Source: Paenibacillus oceani
Lineage (GTDB): Bacteria > Bacillota > Bacilli > Paenibacillales > NBRC-103111
Assembly (NCBI RefSeq): GCF_014705615.1
Contig: NZ_JACXJA010000024.1
Span: 1-64,000 of the forward strand
Length of the DNA: 64,000 bases
Reading direction: 5' to 3'
Shown: in pieces, positions 56,592 to 64,000 of the stretch
How positions within the stretch are numbered: position 1 is the first letter of the stretch
Layout: the number at the start of each line of letters is the position of its first letter
The notes under the pieces: generated by a model
Databases searched by the model: none
The model's input: only the letters and a program-made list of their open reading frames with translations
What the model was told of the DNA's origin: nothing
Position numbers and translations under genes: made by a program

Positions 56592-57635
56592 ATGAGTTTA
56601 ACTTACAGTGAAATCAAGCAGCAGTACGCTGCGCTTCAACAAACTTATGATTATATGATGTCGAAACGTTCCGATATCGTCGCCTTCGTACGGGGGCTGC
56701 AGACGAAGTCCGTCACGTTCGTAGGCTGCGGTTCCAGCTACTGTCTGAGCGAATCCGCCGCGTTCTCCGTACGCCTTCGCGCCGGCATTCCGGCAAGCGC
56801 ACTAGCGGGCGGCGACCTGATGCTGAATCCGCAGCGCTACCGCCCGTTGATGGAAGAGACGCTGATCATCGCGCCGTCCCGTTCGGGGAGCACGAGCGAA
56901 GTGGTCGAAGCGGTCAAGCTGATCCGCGAGTATAAGCATGTTCCCGTATTGGCACTGTCCTGCGTAGCCGGTTCGCCGTTGTCGCAGAAGGCAGACTTTA
57001 CGCTTGAGCTGCCGTGGGCGTTCGACAACAGCGTATGCCAGACGCGGACGGTATCCAATCTGTACACCGCCAACCTGATGATTGCCGCTTTCCTCGGCGA
57101 GGACGAGAAATTGCTGAACGATTTGGCGGTTGTAATCCGACAGGGCGAAGCTTACATGGAGCGCGTCGAGAATGCGATCCGCCAGGCGGCCGACTTCGAA
57201 TGGTCCAATGCGGTGCTGCTGGCCGACGGGGAGCTGCAAGGAATCGCTGCGGAAGGCGCGATCGCGCTGACGGAGATCGCCAAAGTGCAAGCCCATTCGT
57301 TCCACCTGCTTGACGTCAGGCACGGCCCGATGGTGACGGTAGGAGCGGACACGCTCGTCATCGCTTTGTTGACGGCTGACGGAACGGCGCATCAGGGCAA
57401 ACTGATCCAGGATATTAAAGGCCGCGGCGCGACCGTGATCGCTTATGCCGATCGGGCCGGCGTTATTGATCCGGCTGCGGCGGATCTGGCTGTTGAATCC
57501 GGCGCCGAGCTGGATATCGCAGTGCAAGGTATTCCATTTATCTTTATCCCGCAAATCGTTGCGTTGGTCAAAGCGGAACGGCTGGGCATCAACCCGGACA
57601 GCCCGGATGGCCTTACCGCATGGGTTAAGCTGTAA
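56592..57635 (+). CDS. SIS-domain sugar-phosphate isomerase/deglycase (GlmS C-terminal/FrlB/AgaS-like)
   Basis: 347 residues with two SIS domains: VTFVGCGSSYCLSESAAFSVRL and APSRSGSTSEVVEAVKLIRE in the first, then NAVLLADGELQGIAAEGAIALTEIAKVQAHSFHLLDVRHGPM, the phosphosugar-binding pattern of the GlmS isomerase half. The glutaminase domain is absent. Relatives include fructoselysine-6-phosphate deglycase and AgaS deaminase/isomerase. The substrate cannot be chosen. The paired operators upstream suggest control by an amino-sugar repressor encoded elsewhere. Alone between terminators. Confidence 0.83.
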   Translation: MSLTYSEIKQQYAALQQTYDYMMSKRSDIVAFVRGLQTKSVTFVGCGSSYCLSESAAFSVRLRAGIPASALAGGDLMLNPQRYRPLMEETLIIAPSRSGSTSEVVEAVKLIREYKHVPVLALSCVAGSPLSQKADFTLELPWAFDNSVCQTRTVSNLYTANLMIAAFLGEDEKLLNDLAVVIRQGEAYMERVENAIRQAADFEWSNAVLLADGELQGIAAEGAIALTEIAKVQAHSFHLLDVRHGPMVTVGADTLVIALLTADGTAHQGKLIQDIKGRGATVIAYADRAGVIDPAAADLAVESGAELDIAVQGIPFIFIPQIVALVKAERLGINPDSPDGLTAWVKL

Positions 57636-57668
57636 GGAACCTGAATCCAAATAAGCAATTGCTCGCTG

Positions 57669-57701
57669 AACCGTCCGGATGGTTATCCAGACGGTTTTTC
57701 G
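57669..57701 (+). terminator. terminator of the SIS gene
   Basis: AACCGTCcGGAT (57669-57680) pairs with ATCCagACGGTT (57685-57696), followed by TTTT. Confidence 0.75.
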
Positions 57702-57807
57702 CACAGGTAAAAATTACACGATTATGAGCAGGACGGTAAAGCATAGAATACAGTCAAACCCTTTTACACTACGATATGGGAAACCACTCAGGAGGAACTT
57801 AGGGAAG

Positions 57808-58593
57808 ATGCGAAAGCTGGTTAACCTCGTATGTATCGCCGCCGTTCTCGCTTATGGTTTAGCCGCGGATATTGCGTCCGCTGAAGCTTCCGGCAGTCAG
57901 CCGTACCATTTCGGATTCAAGAAAAGCCGGAACGGAGCGCCCGCCTCCATCGACGAGGAAGGCTTCAAACCGGTGCTCGAAACGTATGATGCCATATTCC
58001 GGCGGGACGGCACCGGCAAGACGCTGTATTTAACGTTCGATAACGGGTATGAGAACGGCCATACGCCGAAAATACTGGATGTGCTCAAGGAGAAAAAGGT
58101 GCCGGCGTTATTTTTCGTAACCGGACAATTCATCCGGGAACAGCCGCATTTGCTGAAACGGATGAGCGAAGAGGGGCATCGGATCGGCAACCATTCGTGG
58201 AGCCATCCCGATCTGACCCAAATATCGGACGAGCGGCTCGCCTCCGAGCTGAAGCAGGTGAAGGACAGCGTCGCCGAGCTCACCGGGCAGCAAGAGATGC
58301 CGTTCCTGCGGCCGCCGCGCGGCATATTCAGCGAGCGTACGCTGGCGGTCAGCCGGAAGCTCGGATATATTAACGTGTTCTGGTCGATCGCCTATGTGGA
58401 CTGGGATACGAACAAGCAGCAGGGCTGGCGGCACGCCTTCGATAAGGTGACGGGGCAGCTGCATCCGGGAGCCGTTATCTTGCTCCATTCCGTATCGAGC
58501 GATAACGCCGAGGCGATGGGGAGCATTATCGATTACGCACGCGAGCAGGGGTACGAGTTCAAGCATTTGGAAGTGATTCCGGGCGGAGTATAA
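57808..58593 (+). CDS. pdaA: PdaA-type polysaccharide deacetylase (muramic delta-lactam synthesis)
   Basis: 261 residues. A signal peptide (KLVNLVCIAAVLAYGLAADIASAEA) precedes a NodB domain with the PdaA-typical TFDNGYENGHT in place of TFDDGP, then GNHSWSHPDLTQIS, FLRPPRGIFSERTL, SIAYVDWD and VILLHSVSSDNAEAM. PdaA deacetylates N-acetylmuramic acid in the spore cortex so that muramic-delta-lactam forms, which is needed for germination. AGGAGGAAC and AGGGAAG lie before ATG 57808; the extension to 57679 is unsupported. Confidence 0.9.
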   Translation: MRKLVNLVCIAAVLAYGLAADIASAEASGSQPYHFGFKKSRNGAPASIDEEGFKPVLETYDAIFRRDGTGKTLYLTFDNGYENGHTPKILDVLKEKKVPALFFVTGQFIREQPHLLKRMSEEGHRIGNHSWSHPDLTQISDERLASELKQVKDSVAELTGQQEMPFLRPPRGIFSERTLAVSRKLGYINVFWSIAYVDWDTNKQQGWRHAFDKVTGQLHPGAVILLHSVSSDNAEAMGSIIDYAREQGYEFKHLEVIPGGV

Positions 58594-58604
58594 AAGCGGG
58601 GCGG

Positions 58605-58637
58605 GAACCAGTCGGATGACGCGGACTGGTTCTTTTT
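58605..58637. terminator. terminator between pdaA and dedA-type genes
   Basis: GAACCAGTC (58605-58613) pairs exactly with GACTGGTTC (58624-58632), followed by TTTTT. Confidence 0.85.
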
Positions 58638-58654
58638 GGCGTGAATCTTCTTGT

Positions 58655-59140
58655 TCAAATCTTCGAACCGACGAAATAGCCGATCGAAATGAATAAGGTG
58701 CACCAGATCAATGCGCCTGCGCCTGCGAATATGAAATAGGTGCCTGGCTTCATGGCGCTTACCCCGGACAAATAACAGGTCAGATGCCGGATACCGGGGA
58801 TAAAATAGCCGAAGCCGACCGTCCACGGCCCGTACCGGTTAAACCACGTCTCGGCCTTCTCCAGCCTCGACGGCGTGAGCCGCAGCCACTTGCCGTACCT
58901 CCACAGCAGCGGCTTGCCGAACTTCCTTCCCAGCGTATAGCTGATCATCATCCCGCTCATCGCCCCGAGGAAGCTGACGGCGACAGACCCCGGCATACTC
59001 ATAAACCCGATCGAGGCCAAATAGCCGACAAAGGTCATCAGCAGCTCGTCCGGAATCGGCAAGCCGACAATGCCAAGGGCGAGACACAGAAATAAAGCGA
59101 TATATCCGTATTGCATAATCATATCTTGAACGAAGGTCAT
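58655..59140 (-). CDS. DedA-family membrane protein
   Basis: 161 residues, four to five hydrophobic segments. DedA/VTT signatures are LGIVGLPIPDELLMTFVGYLAS near the N-terminus and FNRYGPWTVGFGYFIPGIRHLTCYLSGVSAM (the G-x-x-x-R-x-P-like motif). DedA proteins are needed for membrane homeostasis, and some move undecaprenyl phosphate or phospholipids across the membrane; which applies here is unknown. It is shorter than the usual 200 residues, mainly at the C-terminus. Confidence 0.85.
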   Translation of the reverse strand: MTFVQDMIMQYGYIALFLCLALGIVGLPIPDELLMTFVGYLASIGFMSMPGSVAVSFLGAMSGMMISYTLGRKFGKPLLWRYGKWLRLTPSRLEKAETWFNRYGPWTVGFGYFIPGIRHLTCYLSGVSAMKPGTYFIFAGAGALIWCTLFISIGYFVGSKI

Positions 59141-59171
59141 GAACAGCCACGCTCCGATTGGTTATAGACGA

Positions 59172-60212
59172 TCAGACTTCCCGCGGTTCCGGTTCAGGAA
59201 CTGCCTGGGCAGCCGGTTTACCCATACGTGTAACTTCCAGGATATCGAGCAAAAAGACGAAGGTCGGAATGCCCACCATCAGCCCCCAGATGCCGAAGAA
59301 ATGCTCCGAGAACAGCAGCACGACAAACGTGTAAAAGACGGGCAGATGGGTTTTGGACGCCATCAGTCTCGGGTTGAGCACGTAAGCCTCAATCGCATGA
59401 ATGATCGTGATCGTCACGATCAGATAGATGACGTAGATAAAGCCGCCGATGCTGAAGGCGATCGCGCCGAGCGGGACGAGCGAGATAAAAACGCCCGCGA
59501 CCGGTATCAGTCCCAGCACGAAAATGAGCAGGGCAAGTCCGATCAAGTTCGGGAAGCCCATAATCCATAAAGCGATAGTCGTCAACATACAGTTGATCAG
59601 CGCGATCAACAATTGAGTCTCGATCACTTTCCCGAACGTCCGCACGAATTTGCGGCCGAAAAACTCAATTTCCTTGACGAACCAGCCCAGCTTGCTCGTC
59701 CGGAATTGCGCGGTGAAGCGGATGACGTTTCCTTTGCCGAGCAGCAGAAACAAGCTTAAGATTAACGCCAGAAACAAATGAAATCCCCAATTGCCGATTC
59801 TCATCATAAAATCGAGCCCGGGCTTCAGCATGCTGGGGATGTCCAGTCCTCCGAGCAGCGAGAGCAAATAAGCGACCATCTCATTCTGCGGATTGTCGTA
59901 CACTTGCTTGACCAGCTCGAACAGCTGGGTCGCCTGATGGACAAGCGCGGGAAACAGCTTTACCATAACAGTAACGAGCAATGTCACGAGCAGACTGTAC
60001 AGCAGGGCGAGCACAACGGTGGCGTTGATCGGGACGACTTTGTCGATCCACCGTTTCACATACAGGTGAAGCCGGTTCATCAGATAAGTCATCAGAAACG
60101 TAAGCAGGATCAGATTCAGCATGCTGTGGAGCCAGAACAGCAGCAGGCAGAACAGCGCCAAAACTCCAAAGCGGCGCGTATCTTTATGATTCAATATAGC
60201 CCAAATGTTCAT
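59172..60212 (-). CDS. AI-2E/TqsA-family transporter-like membrane protein
   Basis: 346 residues with about eight hydrophobic segments: VLALFCLLLFWLHSMLNLILLTFLMTYLMN near the start, and the conserved NLIGLALLIFVLGLIPVAGVFISLVPLGAIAF and IEAYVLNPRLMASKTHLPVFYTFVVLLFSEHFFGIWGLMVGIP toward the end. The family is named for autoinducer-2 export but includes Na+/H+ antiporters and unknowns. ATG 60212 was chosen for GAGAGG at 9 bp; ATGs at 60221 and 60284 are alternatives. DedA follows after 31 bp. Confidence 0.83.
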   Translation of the reverse strand: MNIWAILNHKDTRRFGVLALFCLLLFWLHSMLNLILLTFLMTYLMNRLHLYVKRWIDKVVPINATVVLALLYSLLVTLLVTVMVKLFPALVHQATQLFELVKQVYDNPQNEMVAYLLSLLGGLDIPSMLKPGLDFMMRIGNWGFHLFLALILSLFLLLGKGNVIRFTAQFRTSKLGWFVKEIEFFGRKFVRTFGKVIETQLLIALINCMLTTIALWIMGFPNLIGLALLIFVLGLIPVAGVFISLVPLGAIAFSIGGFIYVIYLIVTITIIHAIEAYVLNPRLMASKTHLPVFYTFVVLLFSEHFFGIWGLMVGIPTFVFLLDILEVTRMGKPAAQAVPEPEPREV

Positions 60213-60396
60213 CAGAGGCATCCTCTCGAGCGGGAATAGTCTATGGCCGTGGAAGCCATTATAGCGGACTGGTGTGTATTTCATGTGTAGGAAGTCCTAG
60301 TTTATCTTGCTTTTCTTCCATCCATCGACACACTAAGTACACACCGATTCGGTACAGTATAGAGAGACAACTAATGCAAGAGGAGCGAGCGCAAGC

Positions 60397-61077
60397 ATGG
60401 GGAGAAAAGTATTGCTGGTCGAGGATGAAAGTCTGATCCGCGAAATCGTCGGCGACTACTTCGAGCGGGAGCAGTGGACGGTCTATGAAGCCGAGAACGG
60501 CGTACAAGCGCTCGAAATGCTGGAGAAGCTCAGCGTCGACCTTGTCATTCTCGACCTGTTAATGCCGGAGATGGACGGCTGGACGGTGTGCAGGCAGCTG
60601 CGCGCCCGCTCGGCCGTGCCGATTATTATCGTAACCGCCAAATCCGAGGAAGACGATAAAATGCTCGGCTTCGAGCTTGGAGCCGACGACTATGTAACGA
60701 AGCCGTTCAGCCCGAAGGTGCTGGTCGCCCGCGCCAAAAGCCTGATGAAGCGGATCGAGGGGACCGTGGGCAAGGAAGATCATCTGATCCGCTTCGGCCG
60801 GATCGTCATTAACAGACGCGCCCGCCGGGTCGACATGAACGGACAGGAGGTCGAGCTGTCCCCCAAGGAATATGATCTGCTGCTGTATCTGATCAAAAAT
60901 GAAGGCATCGTACTGGCCCGGGAGACGATCCTGGACCACGTATGGGGCTTCGATTACTTCGGTGATATGAGAGTCGTCGATACGCATATCAAAAAACTGC
61001 GCGGCAAGCTCGGCAGCGAAGCCCGCCATATCCGGACCGTGATCCGCTCCGGCTACAAGTTTGAGGAGGACCGATGA
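60397..61077 (+). CDS. OmpR-family response regulator (second system)
   Basis: 226 residues. The receiver starts KVLLVEDESLIREIVGDYF, with the phospho-Asp in LVILDLLMPEMDGW (near 53) and Lys in YVTKPFSPKVL. The winged-helix C-terminus includes LSPKEYDLLLYLIKNEGIVLARETILDHVWGFDYFGDMRVVDTHIKKLRGKLG and ends VIRSGYKFEED. It overlaps the kinase start by 4 bp (ATGA). Divergent from the AI-2E-like gene (184 bp), which could be a target. Confidence 0.94.
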   Translation: MGRKVLLVEDESLIREIVGDYFEREQWTVYEAENGVQALEMLEKLSVDLVILDLLMPEMDGWTVCRQLRARSAVPIIIVTAKSEEDDKMLGFELGADDYVTKPFSPKVLVARAKSLMKRIEGTVGKEDHLIRFGRIVINRRARRVDMNGQEVELSPKEYDLLLYLIKNEGIVLARETILDHVWGFDYFGDMRVVDTHIKKLRGKLGSEARHIRTVIRSGYKFEEDR

Positions 61078-62834
61078 ACAGGCGCGGGGTGGCGTTTAAG
61101 CTGTTTGCGATTACCGCACTGTTTTTTTTCCTTTTTTACGCGGTCGTGCTGATCGGACAGCTGTTCTTCTTCGACAAGTTTTACCAGTATCAGAAAACGG
61201 CCGCCCTGGAAAAAAAGCTGCAGGCGTTCGGGCAAAAATACGCGCAGGGCCGCTGGGACGACGACCGAATCTCCCGGGAGATGGCGTTGTTCATCAACCA
61301 GAATAAAGCCCAGCTCGCGATAGTAAACCCGGAGGGCAAAATCAAATACGACAATTCGTTTCGCGTCGTCATACAGGACGACAGCGGGCGGGCGGTGCGG
61401 ATCTCCTTGTCGTTTCTGATCAATTCGGGTCTGAAGGAGCTGCTGCAGGCAAATCTGAGCATCGGGGACCGGATCGAGGTGCTGGGCGTCTACGATAATC
61501 CGGACACGAAAGATTTCTTCTTCCCCGCGGTGATCCAAAAAGCGGGGGCGAAGGAAATCGGCAGCATTACAAGCAGCGGGATCGCGGAACCGTTGGAACG
61601 GCTGGGCGGCGTAATTACCGATGCGCTGCTGCCGCACCCCAACCAGTGGAATTTGCGCCAGGGGCTGCTGTTCCTTGCGCTGGACGAATGGTTCCCACTC
61701 TCTCCCGCGAAGGAAGCGGAGCTGCAGAGCGGAAAGCGGATTACCGAGGAATGGACGGAGACGATCAGCGGGACGCGCGGACTCGTCTCGATTCAGCCGG
61801 TCGTGGCCGGGGGGAAGGTCAGCGAGCTGGTCTTCGTCGTGGCGTCGCTGCAGCAGATTAGCGAAGCTTACGATGCGCTGAGACTGTTCTACCTCTATCT
61901 CGCGGTCGGCGGCATCGCCCTGATCGTCCTGCTCTCGCTGCTGTTCTCGAAGCTTGTCACGAAGCCGCTGCTGTCGCTGAACAAAATCGCGCTGCGCATG
62001 GCCAAGCTGGATTTCTCCGTGAAGTCGCAGGTGAAGGGCAGCGATGAGATCGGCAGTTTGTCTGACAGCTTGAACAGCTTGTCCGAGACGCTGGACAATA
62101 CGCTCCGCGAGCTGTATGAAGCGAATGAGCGGCTGAAAACCGATATGGAACACAAGCTGCGGATGGAGCAGATGCAGAAGGAGTTTATTTCCAACGCATC
62201 CCATGAGCTGAAGACGCCGCTCAGCATCGTAAGAGGGTTTGTGGAAGGCGTCAAGGACGGCGTAAGCGAAGGCAAGCGGGAGCGGTATCTTGAAGTCATT
62301 CTGGACGAGACGGAGAAGATGGAAAATCTGGTGAAGGATATGCTGGAGCTCACCAAGCTGGAGTCGCAAAAAACGAAGCCGAAAAAGCTCCGCTATTCGC
62401 TCAGCGAACAGATGGAAGACATCGCCGACAAGCTGTCCCACCATCTGAGCGAGAAAGAGCTCCAGGTCGTAACCGTAACGTCGGATGAGCAGCCGGTTCA
62501 CGCCGACCCGGTCAAGATCGAGCAGGTGCTGTTTAACCTGCTTATGAACGCGATCCGCCATGCGTCCGCAGGTACCGAAATTACCGTAAGGATCGAGAAA
62601 GACGGGGAGCGAATCCGCCTGTCCATCGAGAACGAAGGGGAGAAGCTGCCCGAGGATCAGCTGGACCGCGTCTGGGAACGGTTCTACCGGGTGGAGCGTT
62701 CGCGGAACCGGAAAACCGGAGGAACGGGGCTCGGGCTGGCCATCGTTAAGTATATCCTCGATATGCACGACAGCCGGTACGGGGTGATGAACACGGAACG
62801 GGGCGTCAGCTTTTATTTTGATTTGGAGTTGTAA
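61074..62834 (+). CDS. sensor histidine kinase (second system)
   Basis: 586 residues. A first membrane helix (about 9-32), a large extracellular domain of about 240 residues, a second helix (about 273-297), HAMP (LVTKPLLSLNKIALRMAKLDF), a coiled coil, HisKA with FISNASHELKTPLSIVRGFVEGV (His near 378) and HATPase_c (LFNLLMNAIRHASAG, GTGLGLAIVKYIL) follow in order. The extracellular domain is larger than in simple peptide-sensing kinases and suggests direct ligand sensing. Coupled to the upstream regulator. Confidence 0.93.
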   Translation: MNRRGVAFKLFAITALFFFLFYAVVLIGQLFFFDKFYQYQKTAALEKKLQAFGQKYAQGRWDDDRISREMALFINQNKAQLAIVNPEGKIKYDNSFRVVIQDDSGRAVRISLSFLINSGLKELLQANLSIGDRIEVLGVYDNPDTKDFFFPAVIQKAGAKEIGSITSSGIAEPLERLGGVITDALLPHPNQWNLRQGLLFLALDEWFPLSPAKEAELQSGKRITEEWTETISGTRGLVSIQPVVAGGKVSELVFVVASLQQISEAYDALRLFYLYLAVGGIALIVLLSLLFSKLVTKPLLSLNKIALRMAKLDFSVKSQVKGSDEIGSLSDSLNSLSETLDNTLRELYEANERLKTDMEHKLRMEQMQKEFISNASHELKTPLSIVRGFVEGVKDGVSEGKRERYLEVILDETEKMENLVKDMLELTKLESQKTKPKKLRYSLSEQMEDIADKLSHHLSEKELQVVTVTSDEQPVHADPVKIEQVLFNLLMNAIRHASAGTEITVRIEKDGERIRLSIENEGEKLPEDQLDRVWERFYRVERSRNRKTGGTGLGLAIVKYILDMHDSRYGVMNTERGVSFYFDLEL

Positions 62835-62869
62835 GCGGCACGGGTCAGCAACTGTCGAAAGCCGCTTTT
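62833..62869 (+). terminator. terminator of the second two-component operon
   Basis: AAGCGGC (62833-62839), overlapping the kinase stop codon, pairs with GCCGCTT (62861-62867), followed by TTT. Confidence 0.6.
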
Positions 62870-62929
62870 TCATGGCCGTTCGGCTTTCTGCTCTGCTTCG
62901 AGCGGGGATGAAACCGTGGATGAACCGAT

Positions 62930-63122
62930 TAAGAGCGGTTTGGACCCTTTATTCGGTGCGAATCCGCATGGATGGAGGCCTTAAGAGCGGTTTGAAGCTG
63001 TTATTATCGGTGAAACGGCCACATCCCCCATCAGTGGGTTGAAATAAGGGGTGCAAACCGCCTTTATTCGTTTCGTTTTTTGGGAAAGGCCGAATTTAGA
63101 GGGTACCAAAGACTCTTATAGG
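62930..63122. repeat. dispersed intergenic repeat, copy 3 (ATAAGAGCGGTTTG family)
   Basis: TTAAGAGCGGTTTG near 62930 and TTAAGAGCGGTTTGAAGC near 62981 face GTTGAAATAAGGGGTGCAAA near 63038, ending CCGCCTTTATT, and a degenerate AGAGGGTACCAAAGACTCTTATA at 63098-63120. Same order as the copies at 13879 and 38918. Confidence 0.65.
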
Positions 63123-63274
63123 TTGAGAAACCGTGCGCGTGCGCATACGTTATGGCGTAGACGAACACAACTGCACGTAAGCAAAATGTTTTCAGGCCAC
63201 ACCTAGTGCCGGGTGGCTCTCTTTAAACCTCGTCAACGAGCGGCGGAGCCCGTACCCATTCCCTTCCACGCACC

Positions 63275-63328
63275 AACGTATGGGTTTGCACGTCAAAGGA
63301 CCGTCCGGATGTTTTCCGGACGGTTTTC
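63275..63328. repeat. terminator-bearing repeat (complete copy)
   Basis: AACGTATGGGTTTGCACGTC begins a 37-bp sequence also found at 8646-8682. Here CCGTCCGG (63301-63308) pairs with CCGGACGG (63316-63323) and TTTTC follows, so this copy is a working-looking terminator. No gene was found in the rest of 63123-63471. Confidence 0.65.
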
Positions 63329-63471
63329 TTATTGCTGACGACGTCCGCAGCCTTAAAAACGATCCGGTTTCTCCGGTACCGGTACTGATTCTGCGTGACG
63401 GCGATACAATGATACAAAGGACATTCCGGTGTTCGGTCTCGGAAGGAATCGGGAGGAAGGGGCAACCTGCG

Positions 63472-64000
63472 ATGAATCGTCTGTTCAGCGGCCGGATCGC
63501 TTTGTTTTGGCAGTTGTTCGCCAGCTATTTCGTATTGTTTCTTGTCCCCGTCTTCGTTGCGAGCACGGTTACATATGTCTTCGTCGTCCGTCTGATCGAG
63601 AGCGATGCGGAAGCCCGGAGCGACATGCTGATGCGGCATTATTCCGATCAGACCGACTCGACCTTCACACTGCTGCAGACAAGCATGATCCATATGCTAA
63701 GCGCGGCCGATCTGAAAGGATTTCTGAAAGTCGCGGCCGATCCGCCGGACAACCAGCAGCGCAACGAATGGGTTCATTCGCTGATGGAGCAGTTAAACAA
63801 GCTCCGCTCCGAAGATCTCGTGACGAACGCCTACTTGTATTTCGCCGGCCACGACCTGGTCATCGATTCGAGGATGCATACGGATAAAACCTATTATTTT
63901 CAGTACCATTACAAAATAAGCCAAGCGGACAAAGCGGCGCTGTTCCCCCATCTGACAGGGAAAAAAATGATGGTTTTCACGAAGCCGTACGCGGTGATGC
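63472..64000 (+). CDS. membrane sensor or AraC-type regulator, cut by the window edge
   Basis: At least 176 residues, reading off the end. GGGAGGAAGGGG precedes ATG 63472. The N-terminal RIALFWQLFASYFVLFLVPVFVASTVTYVFVV is a membrane helix (about 8-40), followed by an extracellular region (LIESDAEARSDMLMRHYSDQTDSTFTLLQTSMIHML and LVTNAYLYFAGHDLVIDSRMHTDKTYYF) with the look of a Cache-type sensor. In Paenibacillus such proteins usually continue with a second helix and either an AraC DNA-binding domain or a YesM-type kinase. Which one cannot be decided here. Confidence 0.7.
   Translation, partial: MNRLFSGRIALFWQLFASYFVLFLVPVFVASTVTYVFVVRLIESDAEARSDMLMRHYSDQTDSTFTLLQTSMIHMLSAADLKGFLKVAADPPDNQQRNEWVHSLMEQLNKLRSEDLVTNAYLYFAGHDLVIDSRMHTDKTYYFQYHYKISQADKAALFPHLTGKKMMVFTKPYAVM

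Noticed and set aside
61053-62873. 606-codon open frame antisense to the histidine kinase
   Set aside because: A shadow of the kinase gene; the translated sequence is low-complexity, His/Gln/Leu-rich, with no domain.

Overview
The window reads as chromosomal DNA of a spore-forming, moderately high-GC Firmicute of the Paenibacillus type. The evidence is the sporulation genes (gpr, two spoIIP-type genes, a yqxA-type gene, an alpha/beta SASP, pdaA, spore-coat GT4 and YheC/D genes), the Bacillales gene order around lepA-hemW-hrcA-grpE-dnaK-dnaJ, a T-box leader on tyrS, a CIRCE element, strong GGAGG ribosome sites, frequent GTG/TTG starts, and several families of intergenic repeats. No rRNA, tRNA, CRISPR array, prophage or intact insertion sequence was seen.

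Layout. 0-12 kb: a MITE-like inverted-repeat element, metY-comEB, comEC, T-box-controlled tyrS, a VanZ/RDD membrane protein, an ECF sigma/anti-sigma pair and holA. 12-14 kb: rpsT and gpr, divergent. 14-23 kb: an accessory block (AraC regulator divergent from a Gfo/Idh/MocA oxidoreductase, an SDR, an APH-type kinase, a VOC protein, a polysaccharide deacetylase, a secreted protein with a possible L,D-transpeptidase-like motif, and a spore-coat glycosyltransferase plus YheC/D pair). This block separates gpr from spoIIP, which are adjacent in Bacillus subtilis. 23-31 kb: two overlapping spoIIP-type genes, yqxA, a conserved unknown, lepA, hemW and a short N-acetylglutamate-synthase-like GNAT preceded by ARG boxes. 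31-38 kb: a CIRCE-controlled heat-shock operon, hrcA - archaeal-type (group III) chaperonin - grpE - dnaK, with dnaJ behind a terminator and a repeat.

38-46 kb: small stress-type proteins, a pentapeptide-repeat protein with a Cys-rich N-terminus, and a uronate-catabolism group (SGNH esterase, metallophosphoesterase, UxaE, uronate-isomerase-like). 46-49.5 kb: a SufR-like Fe-S regulator, trhO, an A-type Fe-S scaffold with a PerR/Fur-like box, a flavin reductase and a HesB-like protein. 49.6-52 kb: a second ECF sigma/anti-sigma pair and an SASP. 52-56.5 kb: ABC transporter and two-component system. 56.5-64 kb: SIS-domain protein with paired operators, pdaA, DedA, an AI-2E-type exporter, a second two-component system, repeats, and a truncated sensor or AraC-type membrane protein at the edge.

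The most notable items are the thermosome-like chaperonin inside the dnaK operon, the tandem spoIIP genes, the repeat/alternative hairpin arrangement in front of dnaJ, the dispersed intergenic repeats, and readable regulatory sites (ARG boxes, CIRCE, T-box, paired TGATT-N5-AATCA operators).
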